Shown piece after piece: positions 46,626 through 58,181 of a DNA stretch of 64,000 bases. Position 1 is the first letter of the stretch. Each line of letters opens with the position of its first letter. The DNA comes from Gymnopus androsaceus JB14 (taxonomy: Eukaryota; Basidiomycota; Agaricomycetes; Agaricales; Omphalotaceae). The position numbers and the translations under genes were made by a program. The stretch lies in contig ML769505.1 in NCBI GenBank assembly GCA_009733575.1, positions 17,567 through 81,566 of the forward strand. The letters run 5' to 3'. Under the pieces are notes generated by a model. It saw nothing but the letters and a program-made list of their open reading frames with translations. It did no database searches and had not been told where the DNA came from.

Positions 46626-47796
46626 ATGTCGGCATTTGTAGATGCGTATCTTAACTTCGAAAACCAAGAAACTTTTGTTCGCCACATTTCTGTGGCATAC
46701 TCTGCAGCAAAAGCCCAAGATGAAAGCAATGCGTTTCTGAGCGTAGCTTACATATACTGGCTTCGCGCGTTTCCTGAAGAAGCTTTGGATGGCTACACGC
46801 TTGAAAAATACCATGGAAAACATGCTTTAGAGCTGGTTTATCCAAAAGACTCACCTACATTTCTACAAATCGTGGAAGCAACTTTAGTCTACGTTCGTCA
46901 AGTAAGTTTCTTTTTTCTTAGGCTGTCGCAAGCTCTAATAAATACCCGTTACTTATTCATGCTGTAGCAATCGGACGAATCCATCAATCAACAATTCGAA
47001 TTTGTTCTTGAACCAGCCCTGCTCAATCAGGAGCAATGTCTAATTAACGTAGGTTTTTTGTTGCCCTTTCATTTAATACCCCTGCCTCATTGTTGGTATG
47101 GCGCAGGTAATTGAAAAGACGCTTGAAGTTTCTTTGCAAGTCGCCGGCCCTTTTCTTAAACCACTCGAACGCAAAACTTGGAACGATGAGCTCCACTATG
47201 CCTCTAGATGCTGGATGATTTACAATCGTCTACCTACGTCGTTGCTGTCTGGAGTGGACGCTCTATTGCTCCCTCCGCCTTACACATGTTATACCCGAGA
47301 CCCTCCAAAGGGTACCCTATCGCTAACCTGGAGACACCTGACTCCTGTCCTTGACCATATTGAGGGTTGCGAAGAGGAGGAGTATGAAGAGCTCATGTCA
47401 GACTGGAAGGATGAACTCCAATCTATACATTCTTCTTACTTAGGCTCCGAAGGATTTAGTAGCGATTACGACCTGGAGGCTGAAGATGATGAGGTAGAAG
47501 AGGATGAGATGGAAGAGGATCCACGAGAAATTGATGATGAGGAAGAGGGCGACATTGAGGAGGTTGGAGACGTTCAAGATGCCGATGGCAATGATGAGAA
47601 GTCAGAGGTCGAAGAGACTGGGTATACAGACAATTTTTCTATTGGATTCGTTGCATATGTGCTCTCAGCAGACAGCGACGACGATACAGATGCTGATGAT
47701 GCCGATTACTTGCCTGTTGACGACGAGAGCGACTTCGAAGACCATGATTTCGAAGGTGATGAGGTTGTAGTTGCAAAGACTTGGTGGATCTGTTGA
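46626..47796 (+). CDS. Cassette gene ii, copy 2: acidic protein, intact
   Basis: Exons 46626-46901, 46968-47048 and 47107-47796 give 348 residues without a stop. The N-terminal half is helical and mixed in charge (MSAFVDAYLNFENQETFVRH, YWLRAFPEEALDGYTLEKYH). The middle has a conserved block TWNDELHYASRCWMIYNRLP, then HLTPVLDHIEGCEEEE, YEELMSDWKDELQSIHSSYL. The last 110 residues are mostly Asp and Glu, as in histone- or DNA-mimic-like tails. Gene iii follows 247 bases downstream in the same direction. Family unknown. A nuclear role is a guess from the acidic tail. Confidence 0.75.
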
Positions 47797-48042
47797 AGTT
47801 TGGTACTTATTTTATGTTGTTGTATCTTTTTGTATGTTTTGTATTGTCTTGCATCTTGTAGCTTCTTGTCGTCGCGCGTACACATACATAGTCAAATGTA
47901 CTGTTCCATCGCTGCACAATGATTGCGTTTGAATGAATGAACTTGAACGGATGAACTTGAACGGATCAAAACTGAAAGTTACTTAGTGGGAACCAGCTAG
48001 CAAGGCAGCCACATTGACATCGTGACCTTGCTTCTTTTTTTC

Positions 48043-48870
48043 ATGGACGACGAACTGGACGCCGACTTACAACAATTACACGCTTCTCTTGAGGCATCCT
48101 TTGCTCGTTCAGAAGCCAGAGAAAACGCAGTTAAAAGTGGTTGGACTGACAAGGTATTCAATGCGATACTTGAAAACCGCATTCCCGTGGACAAAACTCA
48201 ATTCACCCAGTACGTTGCATGTTCCCACTCCAGATTCCCCAGCTTTTTTAAGCTTTATACTCATAGTAAGGGCTCGATGGTTATCTTTCCCGGCGTTCGT
48301 CGGAGGCCGTACATCAGCGATGATGAGCGCCAGGAAAGATGCAGGAAACAGTTTGTGGATGCCATTGCCCCTGCATTGGAAGTAATCATGAACTGAAAAG
48401 ACAAGGAGGACCTTGCTCTTCCATTTCGAGTGATGATCAAGAGACAGTGGTTCAGAATATGGCCTCTGTCGGACGAAGTAAAGGCATCTCCCGCTTTAAA
48501 AGCTGAAGCAGTTCAAAAAGCTTTAAAGGCAAGTTGTACATTGTTTACATTTCAGTTCATGCTAAACCTAGTGCAGCTCATTGTAGATGATCTACACACA
48601 TGCATGTTCCACCGAAGATACGAGCGAGCTAGGGCAAAGTCTAAGAACGAGCCTCCTCCATACCGTACTTATAATTCTCTCACCAATTGGCGAACCGTTC
48701 TTATCAACGGACTCAACGCCTCCTAGTGTCAACGTTGGACAACTTATTGCGCACCTCTTGGCCCACCTGGACCTCCGATTGTGCTAAATATGGGATACCG
48801 GTATGATCGCTGCGCGTTTATCAAAAGGCTCCTCAGTGAAATCCCGCATGAACTTCCTCCTCCTCAGGAA
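48043..48870 (+). pseudogene. Cassette gene iii, copy 2
   Basis: ATG at 48043 (MDDELDADLQQLHASLEASF). The open frame to about 48395 contains WTDKVFNAILENRIPVDKTQ and RKQFVDAIAPALEVI. A TGA at about 48394 and a TAG at about 48724 interrupt regions that align with copy 1 (RQWFRIWPLSDEVKASP, then TYNSLTNWRTVLINGLNAS, then CAPLGPPGPP). An intron near 48531-48580 is likely. If undetected introns remove the stops the gene could still work, but both stops lie inside aligned blocks. Function unknown. Confidence 0.55.
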
Positions 48871-49281
48871 TGAATCGTAAGTATCTCCTACATGTCTGAC
48901 TATTGCTTGTCTCACCAAGTATCTTTAGATTGTTGCCGTATGTTTTCTTCATGGCCTTGCTCACTTCGAGACCTTTCGGGACCATATCTATATCCACATC
49001 TATAATGGACGTTCTGCATACATACTTATCTTGATCCTTTATGCTCGTCTATATTAGCTTGTACCTCCGAGTCAAAAAAAAAAACGCTGCGAGTTGAAAA
49101 AAGTTTCTTCATAAATACTTAATACATAAGATTAAAAGCTTGCGATTGTCTTCCAAGTGACAACATTTTAGATACACAAAATAAATGCTCGGGATAATTA
49201 CAAGATATCATGCCAACGACGTTGCACCTCTGCTTCTCTAATAAATGCAGCAGTTAAAAGTGCTTGAAGCTTCTTTGCTGC
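48871..49281. other. Intergenic between convergent genes iii and i
   Basis: AT-rich 3' flanks; no gene and no notable repeat except A-runs near 49075. Confidence 0.4.
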
Positions 49282-50311
49282 CTACGACATCTCCGACAGC
49301 ATCTCCTTCCCTGTTTCCACCCGTATCAGTTCCGCCTCGGTGTAAGCCTCTAGTTCCAGGATCGAAACCCGCATAGTCATACGTTGAGTTAGCAGTTGTA
49401 GCTCTGTATCAAACTCCGTCAATGCATCGATTCCCTCCAGCTGGTACCGGGAATGGAGCGTTTGAAAAAACCCATTCGGCCACCCAGATCTCACAATGTC
49501 TTTATATGACCGAAAGATCTTGCGTACATTTTCAAAGGCAAGCTGAAAGCCGCCAACTGAGAGCCTACTGCAGACAAATATAAGAGAGTTTAGTAGTGGC
49601 GAATCAATAGAGAGCTCTAGACTGACCTTTTATCCGGATTGTAAGGAAGGCTCCATGTGCGAGCGGAATCACACTTCTCATTGCTAAAGCTGGCACAGAG
49701 GCTTTTAAAGTCACGTTCTGCTTGGGCATCTTCAGTCTCTCGTTCATCGGGACCACGAGATTTGGAAGGATGGTTGGAACGACGACTGGAAGGATGAGTT
49801 AGATTTACAGCCTCTCGCTTATTGGGCCCGTGAACCTTGGAAGGACGAGTAGAATGACGATTAGGAGTGATACATTTGGTTGGATCAGAAGCGATGGCTT
49901 TGGATCTGTGGATAAAATATCAGAAAAGATTATGTTGAGAGATGGATGGAGACATATTGTTGACCTTTGCAAGGCGATGAGCTAGATTTTTTCCAGAGCG
50001 TCTCCTTCAGCTTGGCCTTTCTACGTTTAGAGAGCAACTTGCGACTGAAATAACAATAGTAGTCTGTGTACCCAGTTTGTAGAGAATTTGCCACTTACTT
50101 GGCTGCGTTGGCCTTTTGATGTTCTAGCTTGGCTTGCTGGTAATTCCCCTTCCGCTTCGTCTGGATTTTGGCTTTATTGCTAACGGGGGTATATTAGTGT
50201 AGTTGTAAAAAATGGAACGGATTGACCTACTTCGCATAATTCGCCGCGTTTACAGCACTCCTCACTGCCTTTCTCTCCTTGTCTGTGTTGTATTTCTTGG
50301 CGAAAGGCATT
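49282..50311 (-). CDS. Cassette gene i, copy 2: small basic protein
   Basis: ATG at 50311 (MPFAKKYNTDKERKAVRSAV, NAANYAK). About six exons: basic heads with KAKIQTKRKGNYQQAKLEHQ and SKRRKAKLKETLWKK; a polar exon rich in PSK/HPS; then RLSVGGFQLAFENVRKIFRS and VSILELEAYTEAELIRVETG, stop at 49282-49284. It aligns with the gene at 30767-31790 at both the basic head and the C-terminal ILELEA block. The join of exons three and four (intron near 49965-49906) is off by one base in my reading, so either a splice site is misplaced or this copy also has a lesion. The head suggests nucleic-acid binding. Confidence 0.6.
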
Positions 50312-50439
50312 CTTACATAAACATTGGAGGAAGTTAGAAAGACAGCGTTGGACGGTAAAACAAGGAACAAGCAAAAAAAAGCAAGCGTAAGTTGATGGTC
50401 AGAAGTGAAGAGAGATCTAATTAGCCGATCAGACTCGAC

Positions 50440-51930
50440 TCAATGAATTCGGGATCGTCAGACACATACCTGATTATTTCTCCTCCCAATGTTCTCGCTT
50501 CAGATTGTGTCTTTGAGATGAATAGATATCGATAATGAGGCCCGTCAAATTTGAAGACGTTCGGAGAAGGAGTAGAGTCGAAGTGGTAGTATGTAACTAA
50601 AGCAATTATTGATCAGACTTGGTGATATTGATTTCGTCAGACACATACCTGGCGTGTCTCCACTGAATAGATCCACTTCAATTTTTGGATTCGAGATGTA
50701 TAGATATCGATAATGAGGCCTGTGAAATTTGAAGATGCTCGGAGAAAGAGAAGAGTCAAAGTGAGAGTAAGTGTCTGAAGCAAGATCAATCAGACTCTTG
50801 GTGGTTTTGGGATCGTCAGACACATACCTGGTATGTTTCCTCTCAATGGAATCGCTTCAGATTGTGTGTTCAAGATGTATAGATATCGATAATGAGGCCC
50901 GTCAAATTTGAATAGGCTCGGAGAAGGAGCAGAGGCAAAGTGGTAGTAAGTAACTAAAGCAAGATCTGTCAGACTCGTGGTGGGTTTGGGATCATCCGAC
51001 ACGTACCTCGTATCTTTGCTCGCAATGAACTCGCTTCAGATTATGTATTCGAGATATATAGATATCGAGAATGAGGCCCGTGAAATTGAAGCCATTCGGT
51101 GAGAAGGATTAGAGTCGAAGTGGCAGTAAGTAGCTAAAGCAATTATTGATCAGATGAGTCGGTGATAGTTATTTTTGTCAGACACATACCTGACGTGTTT
51201 CCTCTCAATGGATCCACTTCAAATTTCGGAGTTGAGATGAATAGATATTTATAGTGAGGGTTGTGAGATTTGAAGATGTTCGGAGGAAGACTGAGTTCAA
51301 AGGGAGAGTAAGTGTCTGAAGCAAGTTTGATCAGACCAGTGGTTCGAGGGATTGTCAGACACACTCGTATTTCTCCTTTCGATGGACTCACTTCAGACTG
51401 GAGATTTGAGATGGATAGATATCGATAATGAGGTACGTCAAATTTGAAGATGTTTAGAGAAGGAGTAGAGTCGAAGTGGCAATAAGTAACTAACGCAATT
51501 ATTGATCAGACTCAGCGATATTGATTTCGTCAGACACATACCTGGCGTATTTCCTCTCGATGGATTCCACTTCAAATCTTGGAGTTGACATGAATAGACA
51601 TCAATAATATGGCGCGTGAAATTTGAAGACGTTCGGAGAAGGAGTAGAGTCAAAGTGGCAGTAAGTAAGTAAAGCAATTATTGATCAGACTCGGTGATAG
51701 TGATTTCGTCAGACACATACCTGGCGTATCTCCTCTCAATGGGTCTACTTCAAATTTTGGAGTTGAAATTTGATATCATTCGTCAGACACATACCTGGCG
51801 TATCTCCTCTCAATGGGTCTACTTCAAATTTTGGATATCAATAACGTGGCCCGTGAAACTTGAAGACGTTCGGAGAAGAATTAGAGTCAAAGTCAAAGTG
51901 GCAGTAAGTAAAGCAATTATTGAAAGAAAA
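50440..51930. repeat. Tandem array, eight to nine units of 179 bp (cassette copy 2)
   Basis: The word GTCAGACACATACCTGGCGT recurs at 50457, 50636, 50815, 50994, 51177, 51354, 51529, 51708 and 51782, with spacings of 179, 179, 179, 183, 177, 175, 179 and 74. Each unit also has TAGATATCGATAATGAGGCC and AAGCAATTATTGATCAGACT. The last step is a truncated unit. Read on the minus strand, the unit aligns with the array at 29600-30640 (CTTCTCC, CAAAATTTGAAG, ATTGAGAGGAG, GTCTGACGAAA in the same order). Confidence 0.95.
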
Positions 51931-52475
51931 TAACTCTGAATACCAAGAAGTAAATTTTGGCTAATATTAAGTGAACATGCTAGTATACCACTAAGATCAT
52001 GATATGCCTCAATAGAGATTCCCTCAACAAAAGATCGTCGAAAGAGTAGCGAGGCTATATAGTCCTCAAATAAGGGTCACTAGTAATAGAGATTAAACTT
52101 ATAGGATAGAAAATACTAGACCAGTAAGAACGCGAGGAAGGACTCGAGGAAAACAATCAATTTAGGTTCAAGATAACATTGACGGTAAAGATAGCAAGTA
52201 ACGTATATATAGATAGCGACTAGATAGCAAGGGTAAAGATAGGTACAGAAAGCACAGGCGGATAGAAATAAACACCAGCGAAGACACATTAAACTGCACA
52301 GCGAGCAGGCAGGAGTCCAAAAAACGATGACAACTGCTTGGAAAACATGACATTGACTACACCCTTCTGTATCCCAATAAGCATATGAAATACTTGCAAG
52401 CGGCGGAAGACAGTGAACACTGAGCGAGAACAAGTCCAAAAAAAAGCGACCGGCACTAGAAGAAGCGCTGCCCCT
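51931..52475. other. Spacer between array and gene v, copy 2
   Basis: No gene supported; the minus-strand open frame here overlaps the 3' flank of gene v. Nothing repetitive seen. Confidence 0.4.
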
Positions 52476-53477
52476 CAGATGACGTTGACCACACCTTCTT
52501 GCAAGGCTTCGTCGAAATAAACATTTGCCTCCTCGCGGGAGCTGAAACGCTTGTAAGCGGCACTGCAGCCTGATACGTAGGTCTGAACGAGCGCCCTGGA
52601 AGTTTACTTCAGTTAGACTCAAAAGCTGGGAGAGAAAGAAATCTTACCAATTAGTGAAGATACCGACTCGTCTGCCACGCGTAACAGCATAGAATGTGGC
52701 TGAATTTTGATGACAGTTACAGGTGCAGTTAGTGCCTATAACGACTCAATGAGCATACAGCAGAGATGACGAGCAAACATGGAACATACTGGTCCCTTGA
52801 ACAGGAAGGACCGCAGCTGCAAGAAGTACCAAGTCATCAGCGTACGGCAGAGAGAAGAAAAGAGCAAGGGACGTACCGGTGGGAGTTGCATTTGGAACAG
52901 GGACTGCTGCGGCTGCAGTACCTGCAACAACTCGGTTAGCGTACGACAGAGATGAGGAATGCGCGTAGGATATACCAGTGCTTTGGGCGGGAAGGGCTGC
53001 GGCTGCCAGGGGACCAGGTTGATCAGCGTACGGCACAGAAGCTGACGGTTCATCAGTCAGTTTGAATGTCGCAGAAAAAAAAGAGACTTACCACTCCTCG
53101 TGGTGGAAGTCGAGTCTGCTAAAAAAAAAACTTTATGAGTGAGATCGTTTTTTTTTTACCAGGAACGCCCGAGACTTACCAAGTTCACTAACAGAGGGCT
53201 GGGTTGATGCTACTTGAGGTTTCATGAGTAAGAAATGTGGAGATAAAATGAAAGAAAAAAATAACAATTACCTGAGGAAGGCGTGCTCGGAGGCGGGTCT
53301 GATTCTGAGATGAGCAAAAAAACGAGGACGGTAACGAAAGACTTACTGATATCTAGCGTGGAGAAGATTAGTTTAACGTAGTGCGGTTGAGAGTATATTT
53401 GACTTACTAAGGGCATTGACCGCGCTGGTAAGGAGAAGGAGAGCTGTTTGGATGTTGGAAAGACTTTGTTGTTGCAT
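52476..53477 (-). CDS. Cassette gene v, copy 2: viroplasmin/RNase H1 N-terminal-like domain
   Basis: Starts at ATG 53477 (MQQQSLSNIQTALLLLTSAV) and has about ten exons, several tiny (one of six bases at about 53352-53347), separated by 50-70-base introns. Linker exons are rich in Ser, Pro and Ala (SDPPPSTPSS, AVPVPNATPTG). The final two exons give GTNCTCNCHQNSATFYAVTR, GRRVGIFTNW, VSGCSAAYKRFSSREEANVY and FDEALQEG, stop at 52476-52478. This has the W/Y-x-V-x-x-G-R-x-x-G-I-F...W...V-x-G...KRF...EA layout of the viroplasmin/RNase H1 N-terminal domain, which binds RNA-DNA hybrids or double-stranded RNA in RNase H1. There is no RNase H catalytic domain, so it would be a stand-alone binding module. 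It is divergent from the gene at 53714 across 236 bp. Confidence 0.75.
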
Positions 53478-53713
53478 CGAGAGCAGGTTCAAGTTGAAGG
53501 TTGGAGTTGAAGGTTGAAGTTAAACCTTAAAGATGGCGTTCTACTTTTAAGGTCTGGTCTGATTACAAAAACGATACAGGTGCATGACTTGGAGGCTCAA
53601 GCCACTGGGGCAAATAAATCCCTACAGTAAAAAATTGTAAGAGCTTGTAACTCTTGTTATATCAACTTACAATTGTTCTCCTCGACTTACAGTATAATCT
53701 TTATCGGTCAACG

Positions 53714-55788
53714 ATGGAGGCGCCCGATGCCAAGAAGCCCGAGCCTGAATCTGGAATCTTGATGTCAACCAGGGTCATCAAATCAACGGTGCAAAAAGCC
53801 TGGCTAAAAGAACGTCTGCCAGATTTTGCTGAGGCTCAGGCTCAGGGCAAGCTCAGTGACTTTTGGCCGAAGATCAAGGGAGAATACCTCTCTATGTTCC
53901 CTCTTCCTGGCCAGGAAAATGTTGACGAGCTCGACCGAGTGCAAAAAGAGGAGCTGGCGATGGCGTTGAAGAGAACCCAAGATGTAAGTCTAATTTTATT
54001 TTCAAAGTTAAATTCAATCGTACATTCAATTGTCGTACATTCAATTTTCGGAACAACGGCTGAGCTGAGTGCTGACCATGTGTTTTTTTAATCTAGAGCA
54101 TCTACAATTGGTTCAACAACAACAGCAGTGTCCGCAAACATCGCAAAGCGGCTTCTATGACCGTGAACGTAGACCTTGGCACTGGCGACTCATCTGCGAC
54201 GGTATCTTCCTCTTCTTCTTCCTCTGACAACACCTCTACGGAGACGCAAAAAAAGAAGAAGCCGAAACGTGCCCATAAGCTCGTTGAGCTTTTTAGCAAG
54301 CACCATTTTGAATCGTACCGAGAAGAGTACAATACGAGTCTCCAGGCGATTGCTAGCAGCTCCGAGGATGGCCGCGTATCTAAAAGCGATCGTATGAAGT
54401 TGTTGAAGAAAATGGGGTCGACGAAGTGGGCTGAGGCTAGCCCGGAAGTAAAGGCATCCATAGAGGCCATGCAAGAGGCCAAACGCACTGCCCTCGAGGC
54501 CAAGAAGAACTCCCAGGTTGTCTCTGATGCTGCGGAGGTCAAGTTGCTGGAAGGAGAGGATTTGGCTTTGTAAGTTGCTTCAAGTTCAATGGTTAATCGA
54601 TCACTGAGCTTTGTTTCAACAGGTTTATATCTGCAATGGACGATTTTCTTACTCAGTTTGTTAACTCTGTCGGTCGGCGTCTACCTATCACGTTGACCAT
54701 TGTCGCTGCCACTCGTCATCCTTTCACAAAGAAACTCAGAACCTGGTTGTGAGTTTTCATCCCATTTATCATGTTCCTGTTCCTGATTCACTTCCTTCTA
54801 GAGCGCATTATGGTGCTAACCAAGCTGGCCTTATGTTCAAACAAGCAAACCCTCTTTTTGAACAGCAAGTTGTACTTCCATTTGCATCTTTTGCAACTGG
54901 TGTGCTACGTGAGTTTTACATTATGATGTTATTCTTCTGCTGAGTGTTTTTATAGCGAAGCCGAAGAAGACGAAGAAGGGCAGGACAGCAGTTGTTCCTC
55001 CTCTGACTGGCTCAGTCGATCCGCCAACTCCCCCTCCGACTGGCTCAGTTGGTCCTACTCCCTCAGTTAATCCAACACCTTCTGTTGATCCCACTCCCTC
55101 AGTTAATCCAACACCTTCTGTCAATCCTACTCCCTCAATTAATCCGACACCTTCTGTCAATCCTACTCCCTCAGTTAATCCGACACCTTCTGTCGATCCT
55201 ACTCCCTCAGTTAATCCGACACCTTCTGTTGATCCTACTCCACCAGTCAATCTGACACCTTCAGTTGATCTTACTCCCTCAGTTAATCCGACACCTTCTG
55301 TCAATCCAACTCCTGTCAATCCAGAACCCCCAGTCTGTCCGACTCCTTCCGCTAATATGGTTCCTGATAGTCCCGCTGATGCTCCGGTTGGTCCACTCAG
55401 TCCTTCCGAGTCATCATCCATCCCAATCAATCCCGTGCTGCTTACACCCGAGTTCAATCCTTCACAACAGCACGTCCCGAGTTCACCAACTCCCATCTCG
55501 TCTCAGCAGCGGATTGACGCCGATCAGGAGGTTGCCTCTGTGGCAGGCAACAAACGAAAGCGTATGAAGAAGGGAGCTGCAACAGGAGAGGCCGGGGATA
55601 TCGGGAAGGAGAACATACCTCCGTTAACAATTACTATTCTTGCCCACCCTCCGACTCGTCATGCACGTATTCCCAGGGTACCTGGGGCCCCAGAAACTCT
55701 TGATGAACGGGATCGCTGCCTGGGTTTGGGAAATATTCCGAGAGCGCTGATGGATATGATCTTGAGCATGGTCCCTCCAAGCGCATAA
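53714..55788 (+). CDS. Five-exon hypothetical gene with PTPSVN repeats
   Basis: Exons 53714-53983, 54097-54569, 54623-54748, 54802-54908 and 54956-55788 give 602 residues with consistent phases. The first part (PDAKKPEPESGILMSTRVIK, KGEYLSMFPLP, SIYNWFNNNSSVRKHRKA) has the look of a large Agaricomycete family of unknown role with a W-F/Y-N-N motif. A Ser-rich acidic stretch and KKKKPKRAHK follow. Exon five has about twenty hexapeptides of the VNPTPS/VDPTPS type (55046-55330), then a basic KRKRMKKG and a folded-looking tail to SMVPPSA. Intact here. It probably belongs to a multicopy family. It shares a divergent intergenic region with gene v copy 2. Confidence 0.75.
55046..55330 (+). repeat. 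In-frame minisatellite encoding PTPSVN/PTPSVD
   Basis: Units of 18 bp, often paired as 36 bp (CCTACTCCCTCAGTTAATCC and relatives), all in frame. Length variation between strains would be expected. Confidence 0.9.
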
Positions 55789-56094
55789 AACACTAGTTTC
55801 CTTGCTTGCTATCCTTCTTTCCACTATCTTGTTCATGTTATTTTTTGTCATGTTTTTTGTCACGTTTATGTTATTCGCTCTTGTCCTCGGTTCTGATATA
55901 TGTTGCATTTAATCGCTATGTATGCTTGTTCATTGTTTTACTTTACTTTGCTTGTCTTGCTACTGTTATCTATACATGTATATATATATCTTGTTAGACA
56001 CTCCTAATGAACTGTTTTTCTTGGCATTTCAGATTGTGTGATGGGCATCAACTTCCAACAAGGTGCGATTCAGTATTTAAACAAAACTTCCTTT
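55789..56094. other. 3' flank, no gene
   Basis: T-rich sequence after the stop; nothing recognised. Confidence 0.4.
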
Positions 56095-56500
56095 ATTCTG
56101 TTGCCAAAACGCGATGGGCGCCGATTCCCGACCCAAAAATGCGTGGAAAGCGCGACGGGTGCCAATTCCCGAAATCTGAAAACATCGAGAGCGGTTCATA
56201 TATATGTGTTTTTTTGTGTGTTTTTTCCCCAGCATTTGTGCAGCGTTTCGAAAGGCGGAAAGGGCGGATGGGCGCTAATTTCCCGACATTCCAGGGTGGG
56301 GGAGCGGCGTGCAGGGCGGGCTGGTGTATTTATGTATCTGCTATTCACGCATGCTTTGTGGTTTTTTCACATGTTTTTTTCCCAGCATTCCTGCATTGTT
56401 TCGAAAGGCGGAGAGGCCGGATGGGCGCTAATTTCCCGACATTCCAGGGCGGGGAGCCGCGTGCAGGACGGGCTGGGGTATTTATGTATATCTGCTGCTC
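56095..56500. repeat. GC-rich minisatellite, about 153-bp unit
   Basis: TTTCGAAAGGCGG...GGATGGGCGCTAATTTCCCG and ACATTCCAGGG recur 153 bases apart (56246 and 56399), with a worn third copy at about 56100-56180. It is CpG-rich, unlike its surroundings. Long plus-strand open frames here are products of the repeat. Confidence 0.75.
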
Positions 56501-57300
56501 ATGCTTTATATTTTGTCAATATAGTTTGTTTATCCCGCCAAATGAAAAGCAGCGCCAATTTGCGACATTCCCGGCATTCCCGATGCCCAGAGGGCGGATT
56601 CATATCATACTGGTGCCTGCCTATGACATTCGCAGGCGGATTTATATCATATAGTAATGCGTGCCTGGCTGCTGATGAAGGGAAATAGATTAAATAGATT
56701 GATTGCATTGATACCGAGGCCGTATCAAAATTTTGATCACGCGGAATATAACTGATGGTATTTAATTTTGCTCGGGCTGAAAATTTGGCCAGACCCTACT
56801 TTTTGGCCCAGTGTTGACCAACCCAAATAGGTATATTGATTGTAAGGGATATTTGTTTACAAATGCCTTGACCTACAGCTGTAGGAACTTGTAGACCAGA
56901 GTAAAACCTACAATTGTAATGATTTTTGTCTACAAGATATGTGTCTGGGGCTCGTTTGTCATTGCCATTGCCATTTTTGTACAATATAAGCACATTATTG
57001 GCGCATTTATCAACATTATAATCTCCAATCCAAGTGAATAAGCAACCATACTCATGCTTCAAGGTCATTATAGCTTTGGGAACCCAAAAACCAGCTGAAT
57101 GTTGTCATATATTCATGAGTAATATTAATGACTCCGGGGATATATAGCTACATATTCACTGTCTAAAATGATGTATAACATCCATATATGTCCGATAAGA
57201 CCATCCCAAGGCCAAAGAAGTCTCCTATGCACCGATAATGTGTATTTATCACAATATATTTACATTTTTATTTCGGCAAGTTTCGGCCAAGTTACGCAAG
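56501..57300. other. AT-rich non-coding stretch
   Basis: Short palindromic CTACAATTGTAG-like words near 56870-56940. No gene seen. Confidence 0.4.
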
Positions 57301-58181
57301 TTAGCGGAGTTTGAAATTTTTGATCGTACAAGTTAGAGGTTTCGAGCGCCCGTTGGGTATCTTAAAGACAATTTCTAGTGCCAACTCGGTCATTCTAGCA
57401 ATGCTGAAGTGGCTTTATAATCTTCTCCCTTGGCAAAAGCCTCAAGAACCATCTTCGAATCAACACTATCAACACAAACTAGTACCACAGCGGGTGCCAC
57501 TCAGCTCGCAGGTCCCATTGCAACTCATTTCGTGCCAGTAGGCCTTGGTCAAAATCCAACTATAGAAACGGCATGCTTTTCAACTGCTGCTGGAAGTTTT
57601 CACAATGCTCCTTATCCTGCAGGTGCGAGTTTTTCTGTCCCTGCCATTCAAGAGGCTATAACATTTATTTAACCACCGTAGGCATGTATCCTCACTCAGG
57701 CATTAGCCAGACAGCAAATAATATGCCATGGCCTGGGTATTTTACTGTACCTTGTAAGACACAACTTGAATCCCAACTAAAGTCTCTGACCATATAACTA
57801 GTCCAACCGCCAATCCCTGTTTATCAGCCGGCTCCGATTCCTCCATTTACTTATCCTGGTATTCCTTACTTGGTGAGTGGAGCCCATGGGGTCACAAATG
57901 GAGCAGCTGGGTGGATCCCACAAACTCATCCTCAGCTCAATATTCCTACCAATCCTTCTCCAAAACCATTGAATCCAAGTGAGGTAGCCATTCCAGACTC
58001 ATCAGAAGGTAAATTCCGATCTCAGGAAAAGAATGTTTAAACTTTGAATGACTGAGAATGTTTCATTAGACTCAATGGATAATTCCCAGGAGAATGAAGA
58101 CCAGTATTGGCCAAATGGCAACCAGTATCGTGAGCAGCTAGCCTCAGATCCACAAGCAGATGTAGCCTTCAAGCAAAGTAA

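Noticed and set aside
50545..51677. Repeated minus-strand reading frames with a common C-terminal GMCLT
   Set aside because: They are produced by the 179-bp repeat itself and lack a gene context; the frame is broken in several units.
50440..51930. CRISPR-like regular array
   Set aside because: The whole 179-bp unit repeats with no unique spacers, and the context is eukaryotic with introns and transposons.
28644..53477. The two cassette copies as 7-kb terminal inverted repeats of one giant transposon carrying the KDZ gene
   Set aside because: The arms are far too diverged for terminal repeats of a single insertion, and the space between them holds unrelated elements. Two old independent copies fit better.
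56007..56690. Two overlapping long plus-strand open frames of about 215 codons
   Set aside because: Both arise from the 153-bp GC-rich repeat read in two frames; composition and repetition argue against a protein.
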